Source: Azospirillum brasilense
Lineage (GTDB): Bacteria > Pseudomonadota > Alphaproteobacteria > Azospirillales > Azospirillaceae
Assembly (NCBI RefSeq): GCF_008365405.1
Contig: NZ_QOKV01000001.1
Location: 1-64,000 of the forward strand
Reading direction: 5' to 3'
Length of the DNA stretch: 64,000 nt
In this document: positions 1-9,270 of the stretch, one piece after another
How the letters are laid out: every line of letters starts with the position of its first letter
Position numbering within the stretch: the stretch's first letter is position 1
Position numbers and translations under genes: made by a program
Notes under the pieces: generated by a model
What the model saw: the letters and a program-made list of their open reading frames with translations, nothing else
What the model was told of the DNA's origin: nothing
Database searches by the model: none

Positions 1-811
1 AGCTGTGGCCGGCGATGGCGTTGCGCTTCACATAGCCGACGCCGCGCTCGTCCTTGCCCTTGGTGCGAGCCCGATACGGTGCGCAGGCCCGCGGCCGAAA
101 GCCCCAGTAGCGGGCAAAGGCATGGAAGCGCTCGTTGAAGAGCACCTCGCGGGTTTCCGGATCGTGATGCGTGACCAGCGCCTTGGCGTTGTCCAGCAGG
201 ACCTCCTGAGGCAAACCGCCGAAGTGCCGGAAGGCGCCCTCCAGGCCATCGAGCCAGGCCGACTGCCGTTCATGGCGAAAGGGCTGGACGTAGAGCCGAC
301 GCGAGTGCCCCAGCGTGGCGACGAACAGGTAGATTTTGCCCCGTGGTTCGCCGCCGACGGCGGCGCGCAACTCGCCGAAGTCGATCTGCAGCTGATGGCC
401 CGGCGGCGTCTCGAAGCGGACCGTAGCCCGGGCCTCGACCTCCAACTCGCGCCGCCACGGTGCCACGGCGCGTTCGACGGTGCGCAGGCCGACGCGCAGG
501 CCGTGCTCGCGCTGGAGGTCCTGGCGCACGACATCGGCGTTGCCGCGATGGCGCCGGAAGCGTTCGGCCAGCCAGCTCTCCAGCCCATCCAGCGTCTTGG
601 GCCGAGGCGGGACCTTCGCCGGCGTCCAGCCGCCCGCCTCCAGGTAGCGCCGCACCGTCATGTGACTGCACCCGAGTTCCGTGGCGATGCGCCGGATACC
701 CCAGCCCAAGGCATGGAGCCGAAGCATGGCCGCAACCTCTTCCGGCGTCCTCATCACGTCTCTCCGCGGATCATTCCCCCGCGGCAAAACGCTCTCATCA
801 ACAACCGACAT
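1..811 (-). CDS. istA: IS21-family transposase IstA, 3' end beyond window
   Basis: A reverse-strand frame runs from ATG 811 off the left edge, with 270 codons visible. Residues about 25-58 look like a helix-turn-helix (GWGIRRIATELG). A DDE integrase core follows: D144 in QIDFGE, D207 in LLDNAKALV and E255 in GKDERGVGY, the typical IstA layout. The start at 811 is preferred over an in-frame ATG at 823 because GGAGG lies 5 bases upstream. The partner ATPase istB would lie to the left, outside the window. IstA performs strand transfer for the IS21 element. The family call is firm; the exact IS name and outer end were not determined. Confidence 0.92.
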   Translation of the reverse strand, partial: MSVVDESVLPRGNDPRRDVMRTPEEVAAMLRLHALGWGIRRIATELGCSHMTVRRYLEAGGWTPAKVPPRPKTLDGLESWLAERFRRHRGNADVVRQDLQREHGLRVGLRTVERAVAPWRRELEVEARATVRFETPPGHQLQIDFGELRAAVGGEPRGKIYLFVATLGHSRRLYVQPFRHERQSAWLDGLEGAFRHFGGLPQEVLLDNAKALVTHHDPETREVLFNERFHAFARYWGFRPRACAPYRARTKGKDERGVGYVKRNAIAGHS

Positions 812-902
812 GCTGGCCTCCATCTCCAGAAGGAGGTCCAGTTCCTCATGTCGTTAAGGGTCTAGTTTGCCAAGACGCCCGACAGCCTGTCTGCTAACCC
901 CC

Positions 903-937
903 CGATAAGGACACTTATCGCGGCGTTATCACGCCGC
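903..937. repeat. Two abutting palindromes in IS/recombinase intergenic DNA
   Basis: CGATAAG-GACA-CTTATCG (903-920) shares its last base with GCGGCGT-TATC-ACGCCGC (920-937), giving two perfect 7-bp stems back to back. They lie between the IS21 end and the tyrosine recombinase gene, in a 480-base stretch with no other gene. They could be a recombination or att-like site or a terminator-like structure; the sequence alone does not decide. No T-run follows. Confidence 0.45.
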
Positions 938-980
938 GGCGCCTGTTGTCGGGGGGAACGCCGGCACTGTCGGTTTTCCG

Positions 981-1069
981 GGATCGCTGGACTCAAGCCT
1001 GAAACCGCGAAAAACGGCCGGATTTCGGCTCCGGATCGCCAGACAGACAGTGCCAGGATCGCTGGACTC
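981..1069. repeat. 14-bp direct repeat upstream of recombinase
   Basis: GGATCGCTGGACTC occurs at 981-994 and again at 1056-1069, with a diverged third version near 1076. The copies sit about 225-310 bases before the recombinase start. Recombinase arm or core sites are one possibility. No copy was noticed elsewhere in the window. Confidence 0.4.
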
Positions 1070-1294
1070 GAACTGGGATCGGTGGACGGGATCCGTCCTT
1101 CAGACCCTCCCAGCCCCCCTTGAGGACCGCATTTTCATCGCTGCAGGCTGGTTGGCAGCCCGCTGCAGCCGAGGCGGAACGCCGCCAACTTGATTCCGTC
1201 CGACAAGACGCTTTTCCGGACGGAACCCTTGCGTGCGGCGGCGCGATCCCGCATCCTCCGCGCGAACCGCCCGCCTTCGCCTGCTGGGAGCCCG

Positions 1295-2401
1295 ATGCCG
1301 CACGACACGCCGGACGATCCGATCCCCCGCCTTTCCCCGGACGGGACGGGCGCCGCCTGGCCGGCGCCGGACGCCGGCGTCGCCGTCGAGACCGGGATCT
1401 TCGGCCGCCTCGTCGTCCCGGCCGACCCGGCGCGCGCTGCCGAGATCCAGGAGCTCGCCCGGCAGGCCGCCGTCTGGGCGACGCGGGCGCGCGGGGAGGG
1501 CACGCTGCGCGCCTACCGCTCCGCCTGGACGGCCTACAGCGCGTGGTGCGACCGCCTCGGCTTCGCCCCGCTGACCGGTGACGCGGACGTCATCGGCCTG
1601 TATCTGGTCAAGGCGGCCGAACGGCTGACCGTGCCGACGCTGCGCGTCCACCTCGCCGCCATCGCCACCGCCCACCGCCTCGCCGGGGTGCCGGTCGACC
1701 TCAAGCACCCGCGCATCGCCCTGGTGCTCGACGGCCTCGCCCGCGGCCAGGCCGACCGCCCGATCCGCCAGGCCGCGCCGATTCTCCTCGACGCCCTGCC
1801 GCGCCTGCTCGCGGCGCAGCCCGACGGGCCGCTCGGCCGGCGCAACCGCGCCATGCTGCTGATCGGCTACGGCGCCGCGCTCCGGCGCTCCGAGCTGGTG
1901 GCGCTGCGCGTCGCCGATGTGACCCGCCATCCCGACCGCGGCGTCGAGGTGACGGTGCGCCGCTCCAAGACCGACCAGCGCGGGCGCGGCGACGCGGTGG
2001 CCATTTGGGCGGCCGCCGATCCGGATCTCTGCGCCCTGCGTGCCCTCGACGCCTGGCTGGCGGTGCGCGGCGCGTTGCGCCCCGAGGACCCGCTGTTCTG
2101 CGGCGTGCTGAAGAACGGCGTGGTCACCGGCAAGCCGCTCTCCGACAAGGCGGTGGCCCGGCTGGTCAAGGAGAGCGCCGTCCGGGCCGGCCTGCCCGAG
2201 CCGGCGCGCTTCTCCGGCCATTCCCTGCGCGCCGGCCTCGCCACCGCGGCGGCCGAGGAGGAGGCGCAGCTCCACGACATCATGCGCCAGACCCGCCACA
2301 AGTCCACCGAGGTGGCGCGGCGCTACCTGCGCTCGCGCGACCGCTGGCGCAACAACGTCACCGAAAAGCTCTTCCGCTCACGGGGTGGGGGCGGCTCCTG
2401 A
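1295..2401 (+). CDS. Tyrosine recombinase/integrase
   Basis: A 368-residue protein with an N-terminal SAM-like DNA-binding domain (GTLRAYRSAWTAYSAWCDR) and a C-terminal catalytic domain. Visible catalytic motifs are Arg in ALRRSELVALR, Lys in RRSKTDQ, HSLR, His in TRHKS and the Tyr nucleophile in ARRYLR, so the set looks complete. ATG 1295 is chosen because GGGAG precedes it; an upstream in-frame ATG at 1190 would add 35 low-complexity residues. The first third is nearly identical to the broken copy at 24496. It probably mobilises or resolves an accessory element, but target and element are unknown. Confidence 0.9.
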   Translation: MPHDTPDDPIPRLSPDGTGAAWPAPDAGVAVETGIFGRLVVPADPARAAEIQELARQAAVWATRARGEGTLRAYRSAWTAYSAWCDRLGFAPLTGDADVIGLYLVKAAERLTVPTLRVHLAAIATAHRLAGVPVDLKHPRIALVLDGLARGQADRPIRQAAPILLDALPRLLAAQPDGPLGRRNRAMLLIGYGAALRRSELVALRVADVTRHPDRGVEVTVRRSKTDQRGRGDAVAIWAAADPDLCALRALDAWLAVRGALRPEDPLFCGVLKNGVVTGKPLSDKAVARLVKESAVRAGLPEPARFSGHSLRAGLATAAAEEEAQLHDIMRQTRHKSTEVARRYLRSRDRWRNNVTEKLFRSRGGGGS

Positions 2402-2489
2402 TCGGGAAATTTGGTCACCATTTCCCGGATTAGATGTGCTCTCACCGTGCGTTGCGTCATTGTCGTCGGGAACAAGGACCATGTGCCGT

Positions 2490-5400
2490 CTACCCGGATC
2501 GAATCGCCGCGATCGAAGAACAAACCGTTACCTCGTCGTACAGGGAGCGAGCCCGGCGTAGATCCTGCGTCCCCCAGCCTTCGCCGTACCGCCCGAGCAC
2601 GTTGGACAACGTCGTGGTCGCTTCGGCCGTGTCACCTTGATCGCGGAGGAACCGGGCGAAGCTCGTCGCGGCACGCAATTCCCAGGCAAGGGCGCCCTGC
2701 CGTCGGCTCTCGGCCAACGCGCGTTCAAACCAGCGCCGCGCCTCCACCAGGTTGCCATTCCGGGCTGCCAGTTCACCACGCACCCGCTTCAAATCGGCCG
2801 CGCACCACCCTTCGCCATTCCGGCGCAGGCGGTTGAAGGCCTCGCGCAGGGCCCGCTCGGCCTCAACAGGGCGGCCGGCGTCGATCAGGATCGCCGCATA
2901 CTCCCCAAGCATATGCGTCAGAAGCGGTCCATGTCGGATGTGGCGCAACTCGCCCAAGACCTCAGCCAGTTGACGCAGGCCGATGTCACGCCGGCCGTGA
3001 CCGATCAGGAGGAAGCTCTCGTAGCAGCGGCCGAGAGTGTGCCAGATGGCCAACCCTGCGCCCTTGGTGCGGGCCATCAAAAGACCGGCGAAGCCATCCA
3101 ACTCTTCGAGGTTGCCGTTGCGCAGAGCGATCGGGCAGGCCGCCTCCGACAGGGCATAGCTGATGCTGCCGGCATGGTCGCTGGACACCGCATCCTCGAC
3201 GTTGCGCCGGCTGACGGCGCGCGCCTGTTCGGGGAAGCCCTGCAGCCACAGGATTTGCGCCTCGAAGCAGCGGGCGGCGACCGACTGGTCGAACTGGAAG
3301 GCGGCGATCTGCGCCGAACGGGGAATGGTTCCGCTGCGCGCGAGCATGCGTTCGATGCTGCCGCGCGCCGTTGCGAACCGTCCGACAAAGAAGTGTGAGA
3401 CGCCAAGCATCCGATCGCCGAGGATGGCGAACAGCGGATCGTCGACACCGCTGGACAGGCGCGCATAGGTTTGGGCGATCGTCAGCGCTCCACGGGCGTC
3501 ACCCTGATTGCGCCGGTCGATCCACAGCCCCCACAGCGCCTTCAGCCGTGCCTCGCGGTCGCCCAGATCCTCGGCGATGGCCAGCACGGTACTCCAGGCG
3601 GCTTGCACGCGCTCGCCGGCTCCGTCGATGTTCATCAGAGCGCCGCCCAGCGCGGCGTGAAGCCGCATCACGTCGCGCCGCCGCGTGGGATCACCCGGCG
3701 GGATGGCGCCGAGTGCGTGCCCGACGGCCTCGATGGTTTCGGCGATCAGCGACAGGTTGGTCCACAGCGGCACGGCGGCGAGGGTAAGACGCACGCCAAG
3801 CGGTTGCCCCTCCTCCGTCGACCAGCACCAGCGCAACGCCGAACGGACGTTGGTGAGCATCGCCTCCCAGCCTGTCCGTTGTGAAGCGCCGTCCGCCGGC
3901 TCCGGCGTCCAGTTCTCCAACCGCATCGTCCAATGCTCGGCATGCCGTGCCATCGCGGCATCCTGTTCGCCGTTGGCGACCAACTCCGCCCAGGCGAAGT
4001 CCCGGTTGGTGTCGAGCATGCGACAGCGGACGCCAAGCCCGTCGGGCGTCACCTCGATCAGCGATTTCGAAGCCAGCCGCTGGAGCAGACCTTTCACGGG
4101 GGCGGCGTCGGCGGCATCGAAGGAAAGGACGGCAACCGCGTCATCCCAGGCGACGGCGCCGCGGAGCACGCTGAAGCAACGAAAGACCCTCCGCTCCGCC
4201 TCGTCTAGCAGGCGATAGCTCCATTCCACCGTCGCCAACAAGGTCTGGTGGCGGGGCAGTGCCGTGCGGTAACCGCTGGTGAGCAGCGCGAAGCGATCGG
4301 AAAGCGCCTGCAGAAGACCGGCGACACCGAAATGGGGAACCAGGGCCGCAGCCAGTTCGATGGCCAGCGGCAGCCCGTCCAAGCGCCGGCAGATGTCCGC
4401 CAGGATGGGCGCCTCCGCCGCACCGAAGCGCAAACCGGCGGAGGCCGCGCCGGCGCGTTCGATGAACAGCCGCACCGCCGGGAAGGTCAGCGCGTCGGCC
4501 GGTGCCACTTGGCCGGCGACCGGCGACGGTAGGCCATGCACCGGATGAATCTGTTCCTCCGCAACACGCAGCGCCTCTCGGCTGGTGGCAAGAATACGGA
4601 CCCCCGGTGCCACCGCCAGAACCGCCTCGACGAAGCGCGCCGCCGTAGCGACGAGATGTTCGCAGGTGTCGAGCAGCAGAAAGGTGCGCCGGTCCGACAG
4701 GTAGCGCAGGATCGTCGCCGTGGGGTTCAGGCTATTGCCCGGCAGACCGAGCCGACCGGCCACGGCGGCGGCCAGCAGTTCACCGTCCGGCAGCGGCGAC
4801 AGATCGACGGGAACCACCTCCTCCCCTCTGCCCGCCGCCAAGGTAGCGACCCGCATTGCCACTGCCGTCTTGCCGGCGCCGCCCGGCCCGACCAGCGTGA
4901 CCAGCCGATGAGCGCCGATTTGTCGTCCGACCTCGGTGACCAGCGCGTCACGGCCGATCAGCCGCGTCAGCGGAAGCGCCGGTTGGGGCGGTGACAGATC
5001 ATGCTGCTCCGGCGCGGTGGAGAGCGGGCGGAGCGGAGTGGTGGACACCGATGGCACGGCAAACGCATAACCGCGCCCCGTGACCGTGACGATGCAGTCC
5101 AGACAAGACGGCTCGACGCCGAGCAGCTTGCGCAGCGCGGCAATCTGGACACGCAGTGTGTTGCGCTCGACGTGGATGCCGGGCCAGACGGCGGTCATCA
5201 GTTCTTCGCTGGTCAGGGTCGTTCCCGCCCGTGTGGCCAGCAGGATCAGCAGATCCATGGCACGACTGCCGATGCGCACCACCGTATCGCCACGGTAGAG
5301 CTTGCGAGCCTGCGGCAACAGCCGATAAGGGCCGAAGACGATCTCGCCCAAGTCAACGGCGTGACTGGGAGCCTGAGAGGGGGGACCCAGCGAAATCGCG

Positions 5401-5492
5401 GGTACCCCCGGAACGTGCGCTTTGCGTGCCGACTGTGATCCAGCAGCCGGACATGGTTCCACGCCACACCGGCTCTCGCCGAAATCCCCCAT
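2490..5492 (-). CDS. Winged-helix / STAND-type ATPase transcriptional regulator
   Basis: A 1000-residue protein. Residues about 51-147 form an OmpR/PhoB-type winged helix (RVQIAALRKLLG, GRGYAF). Then comes an NB-ARC-like ATPase with Walker A GPGGAGKT (202-209) and Walker B FLLLDTCEH (271-279). The C-terminal half is helical, with TPR-like content. This architecture belongs to signal-dependent activators that bind DNA through the N-terminus and sense through the repeats. It is divergent from the molybdenum hydroxylase operon at 5800 and probably controls it, by context. The exact start is uncertain because the first 45 residues look non-conserved and no clear ribosome site is seen. Confidence 0.85.
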   Translation of the reverse strand: MGDFGESRCGVEPCPAAGSQSARKAHVPGVPAISLGPPSQAPSHAVDLGEIVFGPYRLLPQARKLYRGDTVVRIGSRAMDLLILLATRAGTTLTSEELMTAVWPGIHVERNTLRVQIAALRKLLGVEPSCLDCIVTVTGRGYAFAVPSVSTTPLRPLSTAPEQHDLSPPQPALPLTRLIGRDALVTEVGRQIGAHRLVTLVGPGGAGKTAVAMRVATLAAGRGEEVVPVDLSPLPDGELLAAAVAGRLGLPGNSLNPTATILRYLSDRRTFLLLDTCEHLVATAARFVEAVLAVAPGVRILATSREALRVAEEQIHPVHGLPSPVAGQVAPADALTFPAVRLFIERAGAASAGLRFGAAEAPILADICRRLDGLPLAIELAAALVPHFGVAGLLQALSDRFALLTSGYRTALPRHQTLLATVEWSYRLLDEAERRVFRCFSVLRGAVAWDDAVAVLSFDAADAAPVKGLLQRLASKSLIEVTPDGLGVRCRMLDTNRDFAWAELVANGEQDAAMARHAEHWTMRLENWTPEPADGASQRTGWEAMLTNVRSALRWCWSTEEGQPLGVRLTLAAVPLWTNLSLIAETIEAVGHALGAIPPGDPTRRRDVMRLHAALGGALMNIDGAGERVQAAWSTVLAIAEDLGDREARLKALWGLWIDRRNQGDARGALTIAQTYARLSSGVDDPLFAILGDRMLGVSHFFVGRFATARGSIERMLARSGTIPRSAQIAAFQFDQSVAARCFEAQILWLQGFPEQARAVSRRNVEDAVSSDHAGSISYALSEAACPIALRNGNLEELDGFAGLLMARTKGAGLAIWHTLGRCYESFLLIGHGRRDIGLRQLAEVLGELRHIRHGPLLTHMLGEYAAILIDAGRPVEAERALREAFNRLRRNGEGWCAADLKRVRGELAARNGNLVEARRWFERALAESRRQGALAWELRAATSFARFLRDQGDTAEATTTLSNVLGRYGEGWGTQDLRRARSLYDEVTVCSSIAAIRSG

Positions 5493-5572
5493 GGTACCCC
5501 CGGCGCTCTCCGGCCGTCCCCGCCCTCCGGCGGTGGTGCAAAATCATATCGTACGGGACCAAAACGGCAACT

Positions 5573-5602
5573 TCACCTTTGTAAAGTCAGCCTCACCTTT
5601 GT
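5573..5602. promoter_or_regulatory. Tandem TCACCTTTGT direct repeat, putative operator
   Basis: TCACCTTTGT occurs at 5573-5582 and again at 5593-5602, exactly 20 bases apart, in the 307-base divergent intergenic region. Tandem same-strand half-sites about two helical turns apart suit a winged-helix regulator such as the adjacent 2490-5492 product. Binding is inferred. The rest of the intergenic stretch shows no gene. Confidence 0.5.
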
Positions 5603-5799
5603 GATAGCGCGCCCCCCATCGGCGCGCCTCACACATTCTCACACCATTTAAGTCGGTCTGCTCAGTTCCGGCTGCCTAAGGTTGAGACCGCAAACCGACC
5701 CGTCTCTGCCTGACCGACCGCCGGGCAGCCACCGCACCAGGACATCGCAAGCACGGCCGAACATCGCACCAACAGCGCATCGCAAGGGAGCCTCCGACC

Positions 5800-6276
5800 A
5801 TGCCCCACACCCTTAACGTCAATGGTATGACGCACACGGTCGATGTGGATGGAGACATTCCCCTGTTATGGGTGCTGCGCGACGTTCTCGGTCTGACCGG
5901 CACAAAGTTCGGCTGCGGCATCGCCATGTGCGGCGCCTGCACCGTCCATCTCGACGGGCAGGCGGTGCGGTCCTGCGTCACCACCGTTGCGGATGCCTCC
6001 TCCTCCACCATCACCACCATCGAGGCGGTCGGTAAAACCGACGAAGGCGCGCGCGTCCAGCGCGCTTGGTTGGCCGAAGAAGTGGTTCAATGCGGCTATT
6101 GCCAGTCCGGGCAGATCATGGCGGCGGCGGCCTTGCTGGCCGTCAACCCACAGCCCAACGACGAGGACATCGATGCGGTGATGTCCGGGAACATTTGCCG
6201 TTGCGGGACCTACCCGCGCATCCGTGCCGCCATCAAGCGCGCCTCCGGCGTCATCGTCAGCGAGGAGAATCTGTGA
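5800..6276 (+). CDS. (2Fe-2S)-binding subunit of molybdenum hydroxylase (isoquinoline 1-oxidoreductase alpha-like)
   Basis: A 158-residue protein, the usual length for the small iron-sulfur subunit. The N-terminal plant-ferredoxin-type cluster is [14 protein letters not shown], and the C-terminal helical cluster is [10 protein letters not shown] with [14 protein letters not shown] precedes the ATG. It ends one base before the Mo subunit, so the genes form one operon. It passes electrons from the molybdenum site towards the cytochrome encoded third. The substrate is unknown; isoquinoline or aldehydes are family guesses. Confidence 0.93.
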   Translation: MPHTLNVNGMTHTVDVDGDIPLLWVLRDVLGLTGTKFGCGIAMCGACTVHLDGQAVRSCVTTVADASSSTITTIEAVGKTDEGARVQRAWLAEEVVQCGYCQSGQIMAAAALLAVNPQPNDEDIDAVMSGNICRCGTYPRIRAAIKRASGVIVSEENL

Positions 6277-6277
6277 C

Positions 6278-8482
6278 ATGGCCATGGCTAACCGGAACAC
6301 ACTGTCCTCGCCTCCCGCCAGCCCGCTTTCCCGCCGGGGCTTCCTCATCTCTGCCGCCGCTGTGGGGGGCGCCCTGGTGATCGGGCTGTGCCCCGCCGGG
6401 GTCGCCGCACAAAATGAAGGTGGAACAGCGGCCGAAGCGGCGACGGTTGGCGATGCTACCCTCACTCCCTTCATCCGCATTCCGCCAGCCGGGGCGATCG
6501 AGGTGATCGTGCCATCGGCCGAAATGGGGCAAGGTGTCTACGCTGCGATCGCTACGCTGATCGCCGAGGAGTTGGAGGTGCCGCTGGACCAGATCCGGGC
6601 CGTGCCGGCGCCGGCCGACCCGGCGCGCTACGCCCACCCTTTGCTTGGCGACCAGATCACCGGTGGTTCGGTCACCATCCGCGGTTTCTGGACACCCATG
6701 CGCCAGGCCGGGGCAGCGGCACGGACGATGCTGGTCGCTGCGGCGGCGCGGCAATGGGGCGTGTCCGCTGACTCCTGCAAGGCCGAAGCCGGGGTCGTGC
6801 GGCACCCCGAGAGTGGACGCAGCGCTCCCTACGGCACACTGGCCGCCGCCGCCGCGCGGGAACCGCTTCCGGAAACCGTGATGCTCAAGCCGGCCTCGGC
6901 CTTCACCCTGATCGGCAAAGCGCTGCCCCGCATCGACTCGCCGGAGAAGGTGGACGGAACCGCCCGTTTCGGGCTCGACGCCCACCCACCGGGGGTCAAG
7001 TTCGCGGCTTTGGCCATCTGCCCGACCTTTGGGGGCACGCTGAAGGCGGTGGACGACAGTGCGGCGCTCGCCGTCAAGGGGGTTCGGCAGGTGGTCCGAC
7101 TGAGCGATGCCGTCGCCGTGGTCGCCGACCACACCGGAGCGGCCCGCAAGGGGCTGGCGGCGCTGCGCATCACCTGGGATGCCGGGCCGAACGGCGGCCT
7201 GACCACCGAGGAATTGGAGCGGCGCGCCGACGCCGCCATGGCGGGGGCGGCTCTGGTCGCCCATGAGGCCGGCGACGTGGCCGCGGCGGAGGCGGCACAG
7301 GCCCGCGGCCTTGACACCCTGTACCGGTTGCCCATCCTCGCCCATTCGGCGATGGAGCCGATGAACTGCACCGTGCATGTGCGCAAAGACTCCTGCGACG
7401 TCTGGGTTGGGACCCAGGTGGCCGGGCGGGCCCGCCAAGCGGCGGCGGCGGTCACTGGCCTGCCTGTGGAGAAGGTGGTGGTCCACAATCACCTGCTCGG
7501 CGGCGGCTTCGGCCGGCGCCTCGATTATGACGGCATCACCCTGGCGACCCGCGTGGCCCAGCAGGTCGACGGGCCCGTGCAGGTGGTGTGGAGCCGTGAG
7601 GAGGACATCCGTCACGACTCCTTCCGCTATCTGAACCTCAGTCGGCTGCACCTCACGCTCGGCCCCGATGGGCTGCCGGTGTCGTGGCGCCACCGCGTCG
7701 TCGGACCGGCGATCATGGCGCGCTTCTTGCCGGCCTTCTTCAAGGACGGCATCGATCTCGACATCGTTGGCGGCGCCGAGGGACCCTATGATATCCCCAA
7801 CAAGCGCGTCGAGTACGTCCGCCACGAAGCGCCCGAGGGCATGTTGACCGGCAACTGGCGCGGCGTCGGCCCGACCCGCAACGCCCCAGCCATCGAATGC
7901 GGCATCGACGAGGCGGCCCATCTTGCCGGCCAGGACCCTGTGATCTATCGGCGGCGCCTGCTCACCGGAACACCGCGGTTGCGCGCGGTGCTCGACCTTG
8001 CCGCGGAGCGGGCCGGGTGGGGAACGCCGCTCGAACCGGGGCGCGGACGCGGCGTAGCGGTGATCGCTGATTTCGGAAGCTTCGCCGCCCTGGTCGCCGA
8101 CGTTCAGGTGACACCGGGCGGCACCGTCCGGATCGACCGCATGGTCTGCGCCGTCGATTGTGGGCAGGTCATCAATCCGGTGATCCTCAAGCAGCAGGTG
8201 GAGAGCGGGATCGTCTACGGCCTGAGCGCGGTGCTCTATGGCCGTCTGACCGTGGCCGACGGCGCCATCGTCGAGGGCAATTTCGATGACTCGCCAGTTC
8301 TGCGCATCAACGAGTGCCCCCGGATCGACGTCCATATCGTGCCGAGCACCGAGGCACCGGGCGGCGTCGGCGAACTGGGCACGCCGCCCGTAGCCCCGGC
8401 GGTGATGAACGCGATCTTCGCGGCGACCGGACAAAGGCTCCGCAATTTGCCGATCGACGGCAGCAGGCTGAGGAGGGCATGA
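6278..8482 (+). CDS. Molybdopterin-binding subunit, xanthine dehydrogenase/isoquinoline 1-oxidoreductase beta-like, Tat-exported
   Basis: A 734-residue protein starting with a twin-arginine signal (SRRGFLISAAAVGGALV, residues about 17-33), as expected for periplasmic members of this branch. Aldehyde-oxidase-type Moco motifs follow, including GGGFGRRLDYDG and the C-terminal GGVGELGTPPVAPA with the family's active-site Glu. ATG 6278 follows the previous stop by one base; an earlier in-frame ATG (6224) lies inside the upstream gene. The stop overlaps the start of the cytochrome gene. It hydroxylates a heterocycle or aldehyde, using water as oxygen donor. Confidence 0.93.
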   Translation: MAMANRNTLSSPPASPLSRRGFLISAAAVGGALVIGLCPAGVAAQNEGGTAAEAATVGDATLTPFIRIPPAGAIEVIVPSAEMGQGVYAAIATLIAEELEVPLDQIRAVPAPADPARYAHPLLGDQITGGSVTIRGFWTPMRQAGAAARTMLVAAAARQWGVSADSCKAEAGVVRHPESGRSAPYGTLAAAAAREPLPETVMLKPASAFTLIGKALPRIDSPEKVDGTARFGLDAHPPGVKFAALAICPTFGGTLKAVDDSAALAVKGVRQVVRLSDAVAVVADHTGAARKGLAALRITWDAGPNGGLTTEELERRADAAMAGAALVAHEAGDVAAAEAAQARGLDTLYRLPILAHSAMEPMNCTVHVRKDSCDVWVGTQVAGRARQAAAAVTGLPVEKVVVHNHLLGGGFGRRLDYDGITLATRVAQQVDGPVQVVWSREEDIRHDSFRYLNLSRLHLTLGPDGLPVSWRHRVVGPAIMARFLPAFFKDGIDLDIVGGAEGPYDIPNKRVEYVRHEAPEGMLTGNWRGVGPTRNAPAIECGIDEAAHLAGQDPVIYRRRLLTGTPRLRAVLDLAAERAGWGTPLEPGRGRGVAVIADFGSFAALVADVQVTPGGTVRIDRMVCAVDCGQVINPVILKQQVESGIVYGLSAVLYGRLTVADGAIVEGNFDDSPVLRINECPRIDVHIVPSTEAPGGVGELGTPPVAPAVMNAIFAATGQRLRNLPIDGSRLRRA

Positions 8483-9123
8483 CCATGCGACGTATCGCCC
8501 GTCTCATCCTTCCCGCCGTGACCGTGAGCGCCCTGGCCCTGGCCGCTGCCATCGGCACCGCCCGGGCGGATACCACCGATCTCGGGCGCGGCCTGAAAAG
8601 CCCCGCCGAGATCGTCCCGACCGGAGATCCCGCGTCCCGCTCGCGCGCGCTCTTCACCGAAGCGGCCAAGGTTCTCACCGATCCCCGCTGCATGAACTGC
8701 CACCCGGCCGACCGCCAGCCGACCCAGGGCGATGCGATGCGCCCGCACGCTCCGTTCATGCAGGCCGGGGAGTCCGGGTTCGGTCAGCCCGGATTGAACT
8801 GCAACTCCTGCCACCGGACGGAGAACACGACCCTGGTCGGCAGCCGCATCGGCTCCGTTCCTGGCGCCACGCCATGGCTTTTGGCGCCGGCCAGCATGGC
8901 GTGGCAGGGGCTGACCCTCGGCGGGATCTGCCAGCAGTTGAAGGACCCGGCCCGCAACGGCGGCCGCAGTCTTGCCCAGATCCACACGCACTTGGCCGAG
9001 GATCATCTCGTCGCCTGGGCTTGGCATCCCGGCGAAGGCCGCCGTCCGGCACCGGGCACGCAGGCCACCTTCGGCGCGTTGATCGCCGCCTGGATCGAGA
9101 CCGGCGCCGAGTGCCCGCCCTGA
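8479..9123 (+). CDS. Exported cytochrome c-like protein (two CxxCH motifs)
   Basis: A 214-residue protein with a hydrophobic signal peptide (residues 1-30, ending TARA). Two haem-attachment motifs are visible: CMNCH (71-75) and CNSCH (108-112). Its ATG overlaps the Mo-subunit stop (ATGA), indicating translational coupling. It probably takes electrons from the molybdenum hydroxylase in the periplasm to the respiratory chain. Position and Tat export of the neighbour support this; the partner is inferred. Confidence 0.85.
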   Translation: MTMRRIARLILPAVTVSALALAAAIGTARADTTDLGRGLKSPAEIVPTGDPASRSRALFTEAAKVLTDPRCMNCHPADRQPTQGDAMRPHAPFMQAGESGFGQPGLNCNSCHRTENTTLVGSRIGSVPGATPWLLAPASMAWQGLTLGGICQQLKDPARNGGRSLAQIHTHLAEDHLVAWAWHPGEGRRPAPGTQATFGALIAAWIETGAECPP

Positions 9124-9270
9124 TCCGGTTCGCTGCAGGGATGCCGGCTCAGTACCGCTCGAACAGACGCAGGCGGAGGGCGACCACTGTCGCGGTGGTC
9201 AGCAGTGTACCGTCGAAGCCCGCCACAGCCGCCCGCCGGTCCAACCCTTCTGGCGCCGCGTTGGCGCTTG

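Noticed and set aside
6257-8434. 725-codon open frame opposite the molybdenum hydroxylase gene
   Set aside because: It mirrors a well-motivated gene on the other strand, has no recognisable domain and has a composition typical of antisense frames in GC-rich DNA. Similar long shadows at 1100-2299, 13637-15388, 17638-18840, 48535-49665 and 55749-56903 were rejected for the same reason.
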